Made by a program: the position numbers and the translations under genes | Assembly (NCBI GenBank): GCA_024653225.1 | Contig: JANLGA010000081.1 | Coordinates: 1 to 7,301, forward strand | Length of the DNA: 7,301 nucleotides | Reading direction: 5' to 3' | DNA from: Bacillota bacterium | Lineage (GTDB): Bacteria; Bacillota; Sulfobacillia; JABLXB01 | Shown: piece after piece, positions 1 to 5,241 of the stretch | How positions within the stretch are numbered: position 1 is the stretch's first letter | Layout: each line of letters begins with the position of its first letter | Notes under the pieces: generated by a model | The model's input: only the letters and a program-made list of their open reading frames with translations | What the model was told of the DNA's origin: nothing | Databases searched by the model: none

Positions 1-672
1 GCACCCGTGATCGGCGCGCAGGTTCTCCGCCGCGCCGCAGAGTGCCACTCGCCCCTCCTTCAGAAACAGCACGTCGTCGAATATGGACTCCGACTCCGCC
101 ACCTGGTGAGTGGACAGTACGATGGCCTGCTCGCCCGCGCGGTACTCCGAGACGATGGCCCGGATGATCCTGCTCCTGGACGTGATGTCTATGCCGGACA
201 GCGGCTCGTCCAGCAGCACCAACGGGGCCCGTCGCGCGAGGCAAAGCAGCAGCCTGAGCCTGGCGCGCCCTCCCTTGGACAGGGAGGCCACCCCGGCGCT
301 CGCGGGAAGCTCCATCGCCCCCATCAGTTCTCGCGCCCTCGCATTATCCCAGTCGCGGTAGAACGAGGACACGAACCTCAGCGTCTGCTCCACCGTCATC
401 CAGGGATACAAGTGGTCGGATTCCGGCATGTACGCGGTCAGCGCCTTTGTGCGCGACGACGGTTTGGACCCGACGACGGTGATCCGCCCGGCGCTGGGCC
501 TGATGAGTCCACCGATGATCTTCAGGAGGGTGGATTTCCCGCTGCCGTTTGGACCGAGGACGCCGAGGATCGCGCCACTCTTGACCTCGAGGTTGACCCC
601 GTCGAGCGCCCTGACCCTCGAGTACCACTTGGTGAGACCCGATGCCTCGACCACCGTACTAGGCACTCCCAT
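1..672 (-). CDS. ABC transporter ATP-binding protein, YtrB/BcrA-like (partial, C-terminus cut by window edge)
   Basis: This is the nucleotide-binding subunit of an ABC transporter; it would hydrolyse ATP at the inner face of the membrane to drive a separate permease. The 224 visible codons are open to the window edge. Walker A is GPNGSGKST (residues 40-48), Walker B is LVLLDEP with D155 and E156, the D-loop is SGID (159-162) and the switch histidine is H189 in STHQ. The signature motif is LSKGGRAR (131-138) rather than LSGGQ, and the Q-loop position is Glu (YMPE, 81-84); similar variants are common in the YtrB/BcrA-type drug and stress exporters. The ATG at 672 lies inside the end of the upstream GntR gene (14-bp overlap) with only a weak G-rich ribosome binding site, which suggests translational coupling. 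YtrA-type repressors usually precede such ATPases, and the permease should follow beyond position 1. The transported substrate cannot be told from the sequence. Confidence 0.96.
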   Translation of the reverse strand, partial: MGVPSTVVEASGLTKWYSRVRALDGVNLEVKSGAILGVLGPNGSGKSTLLKIIGGLIRPSAGRITVVGSKPSSRTKALTAYMPESDHLYPWMTVEQTLRFVSSFYRDWDNARARELMGAMELPASAGVASLSKGGRARLRLLLCLARRAPLVLLDEPLSGIDITSRSRIIRAIVSEYRAGEQAIVLSTHQVAESESIFDDVLFLKEGRVALCGAAENLRADHGC

Positions 673-1084
673 CGTTCACACCCCCGGCGGGGCCGTCGCT
701 TCCCGGGCGGGCAGAGTGGCAGCCTCTTTCCAGGGCCTCCTCGACCATCGCCCGCACCTCCGCGGCGCTGAGGCCCAAGGCGCGCATGTCTGCAATGAAG
801 ACGCGCAGGGTTTCGTCGGCCATCTCCCGCCGGATCTTCGTCACCAGGCCCCGGTCGTTTCTCACGAAAGTCCCTTCTCCCCTCGACGTTTCCACCAGGC
901 CGCACCTCTCCATTTCCTGATACGCCCTCTGGACGGTGTTCGGATTCACCTTGAGGGCCTGCGCCATCTCCCGCTGCGACGGGATCCTGTCACCCGGTAT
1001 CAATTCGCCCCGCGCCACGGCGCGCTTGACCTCGTCTACTATCTGCGCATATATGGGTTTCGCGAGGTCAAAGTCGAGGCGCAT
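659..1084 (-). CDS. GntR-family transcriptional regulator, YtrA subfamily
   Basis: This is a cytoplasmic DNA-binding repressor of 141 residues, a size typical of the YtrA branch, which has a winged helix-turn-helix and only a short helical tail in place of a large ligand domain. The GntR domain spans about residues 8-76: the start YAQIVDEVKRAVARGEL, the DRIPSQREMAQAL helix, the recognition helix VNPNTVQRAYQEME and the wing GLVETSRGEGTFV. The tail (about 85-125, ADETLRVFIADMRALGLS and the helix after it) fits the short dimerisation segment. A GAGGGG ribosome binding site lies 7 nt before the ATG. The gene overlaps the ABC ATPase gene by 14 bp, the classic ytrA-ytrB order. In Bacillus YtrA represses its own operon and responds to cell-wall-acting antibiotics; applying that here is inference. 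A promoter and operator-like repeats lie just upstream (1176-1233), fitting autoregulation. Confidence 0.95.
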   Translation of the reverse strand: MRLDFDLAKPIYAQIVDEVKRAVARGELIPGDRIPSQREMAQALKVNPNTVQRAYQEMERCGLVETSRGEGTFVRNDRGLVTKIRREMADETLRVFIADMRALGLSAAEVRAMVEEALERGCHSARPGSDGPAGGVNDGSA

Positions 1085-1171
1085 CGCCCCACCCCCTCAC
1101 CACACTGCGCGCTCGCTCCGGCATGCCCCGTCTCCTTCCGGCCCGTCAGTCGGTCCGCCGACCGCGGTGGT

Positions 1172-1215
1172 GCACTAGTGCTCTAGGTCACTACCACATT
1201 ACCACATTACCACTG
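1172..1215 (-). repeat. Operator-like inverted and tandem repeats before the GntR gene
   Basis: Three overlapping repeats lie at the expected transcription start of the GntR-ABC operon: a perfect 10-bp palindrome GCACTAGTGC (1172-1181), an imperfect dyad TAGTG-N8-CACTA (1176-1193, 7 of 9 positions paired), and tandem copies of ACCACATT (1193-1200, 1201-1208, with a partial third to 1213). Their position just downstream of the -10 box suits a repressor site for the YtrA-type regulator. They do not match the Bacillus YtrA site exactly, so the assignment is inference. Confidence 0.45.
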
Positions 1216-1233
1216 TTCCGTACGGAGAGTCAA
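1198..1233 (-). promoter_or_regulatory. Candidate sigma-A promoter of the GntR-ABC operon
   Basis: Reading the minus strand, TTGACT (1233-1228) is followed after 16 nt by GGTAAT (1211-1206), a 4/6 match to the -10 box. A second GGTAAT copy occurs at 1203-1198 because of an 8-bp tandem repeat. Transcription would start near 1199, about 115 nt before the regulator's ATG. The assignment rests on consensus matching only. Confidence 0.5.
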
Positions 1234-1241
1234 GGGAAGAG

Positions 1242-1263
1242 AAAACCCCCGCTTCAGCGGGGG
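1242..1263 (-). terminator. Rho-independent terminator downstream of tRNA-Phe
   Basis: A perfect 7-bp GC stem, CCCCCGC (1246-1252) with GCGGGGG (1257-1263), closes a TTCA loop. On the minus strand it is followed by TTTTCTCTT. It lies 11 nt after the 3' end of tRNA-Phe and just ahead of the promoter of the GntR-ABC operon, so it separates the two units. Confidence 0.9.
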
Positions 1264-1274
1264 TGTCAATATCA

Positions 1275-1350
<76 letters not shown>

Positions 1351-1421
1351 ACTACTTGCCTGTAATGCGACTTCCGCCGGGTCGTGGTCCCCGTGCGAGA
1401 CCCGTTCGCCCTGCGAAAGCT

Positions 1422-1450
1422 ATGTTAGCACACGCCGGTCGGGAGATCAA
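1422..1450 (-). promoter_or_regulatory. Candidate promoter of tRNA-Phe
   Basis: On the minus strand TTGATC (1450-1445) is separated by 17 nt from TAACAT (1427-1422), each a 4/6 consensus match. The start would lie about 65 nt before the tRNA. It follows directly after the hairpin downstream of tRNA-Asp. Confidence 0.5.
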
Positions 1451-1453
1451 GGA

Positions 1454-1481
1454 ATCCCCGCCCTCGACTGAGGACGGGGAT
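1454..1481 (-). terminator. Hairpin downstream of tRNA-Asp, probable terminator
   Basis: ATCCCCG-C-CCTC (1454-1465) pairs with GAGG-A-CGGGGAT (1470-1481) around a GACT loop: 11 of 12 positions pair, with one C/A mismatch. On the minus strand the following tract is only TCCTT, so the U-run is weak. It begins 7 nt after the 3' end of tRNA-Asp, which supports a role in ending or trimming that transcript. Confidence 0.55.
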
Positions 1482-1488
1482 CGAAAAC

Positions 1489-1566
1489 TGGCGGAGGCGA
1501 CGGGATTCGAACCCGCGATCTCATGCGTGACAGGCATGTATGTTTGACCGGCTACACCACGCCTCC
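1489..1566 (-). tRNA. tRNA-Asp (anticodon GTC)
   Basis: A 78-nt cloverleaf: acceptor stem GGAGGCG/CGCCTCC, D stem GTGT/ACAT with a 10-nt loop, anticodon stem CATGC/GCATG with loop CTGTCAC (anticodon GTC), T stem GCGGG/CCCGT with loop TTCGAAT, discriminator G and an encoded CCA. Discriminator G is normal for tRNA-Asp. The TAG in its D arm is also the first in-frame stop of the upstream flavoprotein reading frame. Confidence 0.97.
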
Positions 1567-2484
1567 AAATACCTTGCCTCGAACCTCGCGTTGAACCTCG
1601 CTCGGCCTCCGGACTCCGGACGGCCCGGCTGCAGCCTCACCCGCGCCGCATCCGTCCAACCCCGAGCGACCCCTAGTATACAACAAAGGAGGGCTGCTGG
1701 CAAGCGACGCACGCCGAAAGAAAATGGTGGGCGAAACAGGGTTTGAACCTGTGGCCCCCTGCGTGTAAGGCAGGTGCTCTCCCGCTGAGCTATTCGCCCA
1801 CACTGCACAATCCAGTATACATTCGGGAGTAGCCCAAGTCAACTCGCTCGACGGCGCCGCATCCGGGGATTCGCCTGCAATCTGCGGGAGTGGCGCCATC
1901 TCGTCCACGAGCCGGAAGAATTCTTTGGGCACCGGTATGCTCTCGGGGTCGGTGTTCATGCCGTTTCCGCCCACCGCGAAGCTTCTGACGTGGGAAACGC
2001 CGAGCCCCGAGAATACGCCGGAAAGGTATTCCAGGATGCGGGCGGTTGTGGCGGGCCGGCACTGGAAATGCGTGATGAACACCAGGGCGCCGGACGGCCT
2101 GGTCAGGCGGGCCGTGGTCTCACCTCCGGGCGAGACGGAGATGAACTGACGGCACCGGTCGATGAACACCTTGGCCAGGCCCGACACGTCGCCCATGTAT
2201 ACGGGCGTTCCGAACACGACGGCGTCGGCCAGGTCCAGCTCCTCTCTCACCACGGCGAAGTCGTCCGCCTGGTCGCACCGGCCCAACGCTTCGCACCTGT
2301 AGCATCCCCTGCAGTGCGAAACCGCCATGCCGCCGAGCCAGAACGGCGTCACGCGGTAGCCGCGAGCGCTGAGGCGCTCTCCCGCCAGCCGGGCCATCCT
2401 GGACGTCAGACCGTCCCGCCGGGAGCTCGCGTTTATGACCACAGCCCTTCGAGTCTGCGCGTCCGACCCACTGCCCGCAGTCAA
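1552..2484 (-). CDS. Flavodoxin-like NAD(P)H-dependent FMN reductase / iron-sulfur flavoprotein-like; 3' end reads through tRNA-Val
   Basis: This is a cytoplasmic FMN-binding redox protein of the flavodoxin-like fold. Strand 1 and the FMN phosphate loop are AVVINASSRRDGLTSRM (residues 14-30), and the second FMN loop is FGTPVYMGDVSG (91-102), followed by KVFIDR. Four cysteines, C58, C61, C64 and C70, have the CX2CX2CX5C spacing known from archaeal iron-sulfur flavoproteins, so a 4Fe-4S cluster is possible; many plain FMN reductases keep similar cysteines. The family core ends by about residue 200. The start is TTG at 2484, with GGGAGG 7 nt upstream; it overlaps the TGA of the MocR gene (TTGA), so the two form a coupled operon. 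The frame then has no stop through tRNA-Val and ends at a TAG in tRNA-Asp, giving 310 codons. Residues after about 228 are tRNA sequence and probably not a real protein end. A TGA in the +1 frame at 1841-1839 would end a frameshifted version at about 215 residues. Product class is solid; the C-terminus is uncertain. Confidence 0.85.
   Translation of the reverse strand: MTAGSGSDAQTRRAVVINASSRRDGLTSRMARLAGERLSARGYRVTPFWLGGMAVSHCRGCYRCEALGRCDQADDFAVVREELDLADAVVFGTPVYMGDVSGLAKVFIDRCRQFISVSPGGETTARLTRPSGALVFITHFQCRPATTARILEYLSGVFSGLGVSHVRSFAVGGNGMNTDPESIPVPKEFFRLVDEMAPLPQIAGESPDAAPSSELTWATPECILDCAVWANSSAGEHLPYTQGATGSNPVSPTIFFRRASLASSPPLLYTRGRSGLDGCGAGEAAAGPSGVRRPSEVQREVRGKVFGGVV
1675..1703 (-). 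promoter_or_regulatory. Candidate sigma-A promoter of tRNA-Asp
   Basis: On the minus strand TTGCCA (1703-1698) stands 17 nt from TATACT (1680-1675). Both boxes are close to consensus with ideal spacing. The start would be near 1668, giving a leader of about 100 nt before tRNA-Asp. Confidence 0.7.
1725..1799 (-). tRNA. tRNA-Val (anticodon TAC)
   Basis: A 75-nt cloverleaf: acceptor stem GGGCGAA/TTCGCCC, D stem GCTC/GAGC, anticodon stem CCTGC/GCAGG with loop CTTACAC (anticodon TAC), T stem ACAGG/CCTGT with loop TTCAAAC, discriminator A and an encoded CCA. The whole gene lies inside the open reading frame that continues from the upstream flavoprotein gene on the same strand. Confidence 0.97.
1814..1842 (-). 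promoter_or_regulatory. Sigma-A promoter of tRNA-Val
   Basis: On the minus strand TTGACT (1842-1837) is 17 nt from TATACT (1819-1814). This is the best promoter in the window by consensus and spacing. The start would be near 1807, 8 nt before the tRNA. It lies within the 3' end of the flavoprotein reading frame; the -35 box covers codons 215-216. Confidence 0.8.
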
Positions 2485-3938
2485 GTCGAAACCTCCCTCA
2501 CCAACTCGCCGAGCAGGCGAATGCCCCGCACTATTCTCTCGGGGCTTTCCGCTGAGAAGCTCAGCCTCATCTTATCGAATCCCCCCGGTCCGCGGTAGAA
2601 GCTCGGGCCGGGACCGTACAGCACGCCCCTGTCGCGCGCCCTCAGGGGCGCGCTGTGGTCGAGCCTGACTCCGAGCGTCACCCACAGCGACAGCCCTCCC
2701 CCGCTGCCCGCAATGGAACAGGCGGGCAAGTGCTCTCGAAGCGACGCATGCATCGCTTGGCACTTTTCCTCGTAGGTCGCGCGGATCCTGCGGAGGTGGT
2801 GGTCGAAGTATCCCCTCTCGCAGAACCGATACATGGCCGCCTGGATCACGGGGCTCGTGTAAATCTGGCTGCACTCGAGAGTCCTCGACAGGTGCTCCGT
2901 CAGCCACTTCGGCGAGTATACCCACCCAATCCGCACGGCCGGAAGGAACGTCTTGGAGAACCCGCTAATGTAGATGGCCCGGCCGCCTTTGTCGAAGGCC
3001 GCGACAGGCGGGAGCAAGTGCCCCGAGTGGGACAGCTCGTCCGTGAAACCATCTTCCACGATGATGGTCCGCGTTCGGGCCGCGAGTTCAGCCAGCTCCC
3101 TGCGCCGCTCGATCGGCATTATCGCGCCCGTCGGATTCTGGTGCGTGGGGGTGACCACGACGAGCTTGGGCCGGCGCCTCGAAATGACCCTCCGGAGGGC
3201 GTCCAGGTCAAGCCCCTCGGCCGTGACGGGTACCGGGACGACCGCGGCGCCGCGCCGCAGGAAGCATCTGACAACCGGCTGGTAGCACGGCTCTTCGACC
3301 GCCACCACGTCACCCTCATCAATGAGAGTCTCGGCCACAATGCTCAGGCCGTGGAGCGCACCGGCGACAAGGATCACCCTGCCCGGCGGGGCGCCCAAGT
3401 CTCTCTCTACCAGCCGGTCGGAGATGAACTCCCGCAGGGGGAGGTATCCCTCCGTCGCCCCGTACTCCCAGAGTGCAGTACCCGAGCCGGCCGTCTCCCC
3501 GAGACACTCCACGAAGCGTTCGAGCGAAATGCCGTCAATGTGGGGGTTGAGCGTGTGGAGCTTGATACGATCGCCGACATCCAGGTTGACGGCCCGCGCG
3601 GGGACGTCCGCAACGGACCTCGCGGCCTTCGAGAGCGCTCTTTCCGCGACCCGGTCGCGAGGATCCCCCCGGCCGACGTCCTCCGCGTCCCTGCGAGTGT
3701 AGGAAACGAAAGTCCCCCTTCCGCGCGAGGCGTCGGTGAGTCCGCTCGCTCGGAGCAGGTCGTACGCCTGGATCACGGTGGCCCTGCTGACCCCCAAGGC
3801 CTTCGCCAGACTCCTCGTCGTGGGCAGCCTCGTTCCACGGGAGATCGCCCCGCTCACTATCAGTGACTCGATTTTCTCCGCCACCTGCCGATAAAGCGCG
3901 GCGTCCGCAGTCCTTTCCAAGCGGAAATACAATGACAC
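2481..3938 (-). CDS. MocR/GabR/PdxR-type regulator: GntR HTH fused to class I aminotransferase-like domain
   Basis: This is a 485-residue PLP-binding transcription factor, or possibly a true aminotransferase. Residues about 14-80 are a GntR winged helix (LYRQVAEKIESLIVSG, LPTTRSLAKALGVSRATVIQ, wing DASRGRGTFVS). After a linker, about 120-480 is the fold type I domain: NPTG motif HQNPTG (266-271, N268), the PLP N1-binding Asp D296 in VEDGF, the Schiff-base lysine K329 in SGFSK, and the carboxylate-binding R458 in MRLSFS. The usual Tyr two residues after the Asp (EDDYD in relatives) is F298 here. Members typically sense PLP or its adducts and control vitamin B6 or amino-acid genes. It heads an operon with the flavoprotein. 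The GTG at 3938 is only 3 nt from a GGGAGG; the TTG two codons in (3932) has 9 nt spacing and may be the true start. A weak promoter-like TTGTCG-N17-TACGCT lies at 4035-4007. Its target and ligand are unknown. Confidence 0.95.
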   Translation of the reverse strand: MSLYFRLERTADAALYRQVAEKIESLIVSGAISRGTRLPTTRSLAKALGVSRATVIQAYDLLRASGLTDASRGRGTFVSYTRRDAEDVGRGDPRDRVAERALSKAARSVADVPARAVNLDVGDRIKLHTLNPHIDGISLERFVECLGETAGSGTALWEYGATEGYLPLREFISDRLVERDLGAPPGRVILVAGALHGLSIVAETLIDEGDVVAVEEPCYQPVVRCFLRRGAAVVPVPVTAEGLDLDALRRVISRRRPKLVVVTPTHQNPTGAIMPIERRRELAELAARTRTIIVEDGFTDELSHSGHLLPPVAAFDKGGRAIYISGFSKTFLPAVRIGWVYSPKWLTEHLSRTLECSQIYTSPVIQAAMYRFCERGYFDHHLRRIRATYEEKCQAMHASLREHLPACSIAGSGGGLSLWVTLGVRLDHSAPLRARDRGVLYGPGPSFYRGPGGFDKMRLSFSAESPERIVRGIRLLGELVREVST

Positions 3939-4086
3939 GCACCTCCCACGTGGCGAGGGCTCAGCCGGAAGTGCAAGGGTGTGCGGCCCAACTCCTCCCG
4001 TCTACTAGCGTATCGCGGCCGGGGCCGGACGACAACGACCAACCCTCTCGCAGAAATCCAGCGGCTTGGTATGTGCGGGTCGCAGA

Positions 4087-4125
4087 CACCCTGAGAAGGA
4101 CTCCAGGTGAGTCCTTCTCAGGGTG
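4087..4125. repeat. Perfect 17-bp inverted repeat (hairpin) between the CAP and MocR genes
   Basis: CACCCTGAGAAGGACTC (4087-4103) is the exact complement of 4109-4125, with a 5-nt loop (CAGGT on plus). It begins 51 nt past the stop of the CAP-domain gene. Neither strand has a U-run next to the stem (TCTGCG on minus, ACATTGC on plus), so it is not a standard intrinsic terminator. It may still act as a transcript-end stabiliser, a rho-assisted terminator or a dispersed repeat element. Confidence 0.85.
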
Positions 4126-4176
4126 ACATTGCTTCGCACCGACCCTAGGTGGAGCCGGGCGATTCGGATTCGAGTG

Positions 4177-4908
4177 TCACGGGGCGGCGATGAACATCTG
4201 GGTAAACAGGAGCCCGTACACGTTGCTCGAGGCGACGCCGATCCCGACGTGGGTGAAGACGGGGTTCAAGATGTTGGCCCTGTGCCCGGGGCTGTTCATG
4301 AGACCCGAGTGGGCCATCTGCACGGTGGGCGCCCCGGCTAGATTCTCGCCCGCCGCACGGTAAGCGATTCCGGCCTTCTTCATCTGGTCGAACGGAGACC
4401 CGTACGTGGGTGACTGGTGCCCGAAATACCCGAGCCTGCTCATGTCCAGGCTCTTCAGCCTCGCCTGTTCGACCAGCCTCATGTCCAGCTGCAGTGGTCG
4501 GAGGCCCGCCTGCACCCGGGCATCGTTCAACAGGTCGAACATCTGCCTCTCTTCGGCGCTGAGCGCGCCGGGTCCCTGCTCGGGTTGGTGCGGGGGATGA
4601 GGTTCCGGTTCCGGCTCCGCGGGGGGCGGCGGCGGGGGCTCAGGTTTGGGAACGGGGGTGGGTGACGGAATCCTGTAGCCGCCGGGGATGGTGATCCTTA
4701 GCCTGTAGATGAGCCTTCCGGTTCGGGCATCGCGGTAGGTCTGCGTGAAACACCGGATGCCGTTGTTCACGATGGTCCCGTCCGACCGGATCGTGCACGA
4801 ACCGCCGCTTACGATCCGGACGGTGGCGGCCGCCGCCGGCAACGCGGTCGAGCAAGCAACGAGCACCGCCAGGACGCAGGCTGCGACCGTTTTCCTGGTC
4901 CTTCCCAT
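4177..4908 (-). CDS. Exported CAP-domain (SCP/PR1, YkwD-type) protein
   Basis: This is an extracellular or membrane-anchored protein of 243 residues from the preferred start. An n-region with Arg and Lys leads into a hydrophobic stretch and then PAAAA, a likely signal peptidase I site near residue 28. LVAC at 16-19 also fits a lipobox, so a lipoprotein is possible. A short module follows (about 29-80) with two cysteines, C38 and C53, that could form a disulfide; then a Pro/Glu-rich linker (about 81-115), fitting passage through the cell wall. The CAP domain covers about 117-243: LSAEERQMFDLLNDAR, H164 in GHQSP, E188 in GENLA, H200 in AHSGLMNSPGH, H209, and the closing TQMF motif. These His and Glu residues form the usual CAP cavity. 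The start at 4908 has GGGAGG at 6 nt; the ATG two codons earlier (4914) touches the Shine-Dalgarno and is unlikely. Spore-formers carry many such proteins in coat, wall or secretome; the substrate is unknown. Confidence 0.95.
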   Translation of the reverse strand: MGRTRKTVAACVLAVLVACSTALPAAAATVRIVSGGSCTIRSDGTIVNNGIRCFTQTYRDARTGRLIYRLRITIPGGYRIPSPTPVPKPEPPPPPPAEPEPEPHPPHQPEQGPGALSAEERQMFDLLNDARVQAGLRPLQLDMRLVEQARLKSLDMSRLGYFGHQSPTYGSPFDQMKKAGIAYRAAGENLAGAPTVQMAHSGLMNSPGHRANILNPVFTHVGIGVASSNVYGLLFTQMFIAAP

Positions 4909-4968
4909 CTTCATCCTCCCTTCGGAATTCGGCCCCGCCCGTTCCAGGGCCTGGCTGGACTCCTACGC

Positions 4969-4995
4969 ATTACATCATATGCCACCTTCTGTCAA
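4969..4995 (-). promoter_or_regulatory. Candidate promoter of the CAP-domain gene
   Basis: On the minus strand a perfect TTGACA (4995-4990) is followed by TGTAAT (4974-4969, 5/6) at a short 15-nt spacing. A 17-nt spacing gives a poorer TAATGC. The start would lie about 55 nt before the ATG. The perfect -35 box supports it; the short spacer argues for weak or activator-assisted use. Confidence 0.5.
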
Positions 4996-5112
4996 CAGCT
5001 CAAAGATGAAGTCCCTCGGCACCGGGGCTCTGTCGCCGACCTGCAGTTCCCTTATGTAAATCTGGGGCCGGGCCGGACGCTCTTTCCCATCTGCGCCTGC
5101 TAGCTGAACCAT
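4975..5112 (-). CDS. Possible 45-residue small ORF (doubtful)
   Basis: ATG at 5112 opens 45 codons ending at TGA 4975. The product begins MVQLAGADGKERPARP and ends FELLTEGGI, and its middle (QIYIRELQVGDRAPVPRDF) is not low-complexity. I do not recognise it. There is no good ribosome binding site: the ATG sits just after the U-rich tail of a probable terminator. The 3' half carries the -35 box of the CAP gene promoter. The same frame is open back to the SPOCS stop codon without an ATG, GTG or TTG, about 88 codons in all. Third-position GC is about 64%, which looks less biased than the clear genes. It could be a decayed gene, a small peptide or chance. Confidence 0.2.
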   Translation of the reverse strand: MVQLAGADGKERPARPQIYIRELQVGDRAPVPRDFIFELLTEGGI

Positions 5113-5113
5113 G

Positions 5114-5143
5114 GCAAATAAAGGAAGGCCGCTGACCGCGGCC
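5114..5143 (-). terminator. Probable rho-independent terminator of the SPOCS gene
   Basis: GGCCGC and GCGGCC (5127-5132 and 5138-5143) form a 6-bp stem with a 5-nt loop, extendable by two G-U pairs. On the minus strand it is followed by a U-rich tract (TTCCTTTATTT). It lies about 100 nt after the SPOCS stop codon. Between stop and hairpin (5144-5241) I see no gene with a normal start. Confidence 0.65.
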
Positions 5144-5241
5144 CCGGGCGCTCCGGTCGGCCCGAGTCTTTCAATGCATTCGCAGCGAGCCGACCCCTTG
5201 TGCGCTATACCCCTCTTGCGTCCTTCCTCGACTCTACTTCT

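Noticed and set aside
7..771. 254-codon plus-strand frame at the left edge
   Set aside because: Antisense to the ABC ATPase, whose Walker A, Walker B and switch histidine are all intact on the minus strand.
1193..1215. Tandem ACCACATT units as a possible CRISPR or VNTR array
   Set aside because: Only about two and a half 8-bp units with no spacers; better explained as a promoter or operator repeat.
1790..2062. 90-codon minus-strand frame overlapping the flavoprotein gene
   Set aside because: It is an alternative frame within the conserved flavodoxin-like gene, without a ribosome binding site or domain, and it ends in tRNA-Val.
2655..3866. 403-codon open frame on the plus strand opposite the MocR gene
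   Set aside because: It is the antisense shadow of a well-supported GntR-aminotransferase gene, with Arg/Pro/Gly-rich sequence and no recognisable domain; such frames are common in GC-rich DNA.
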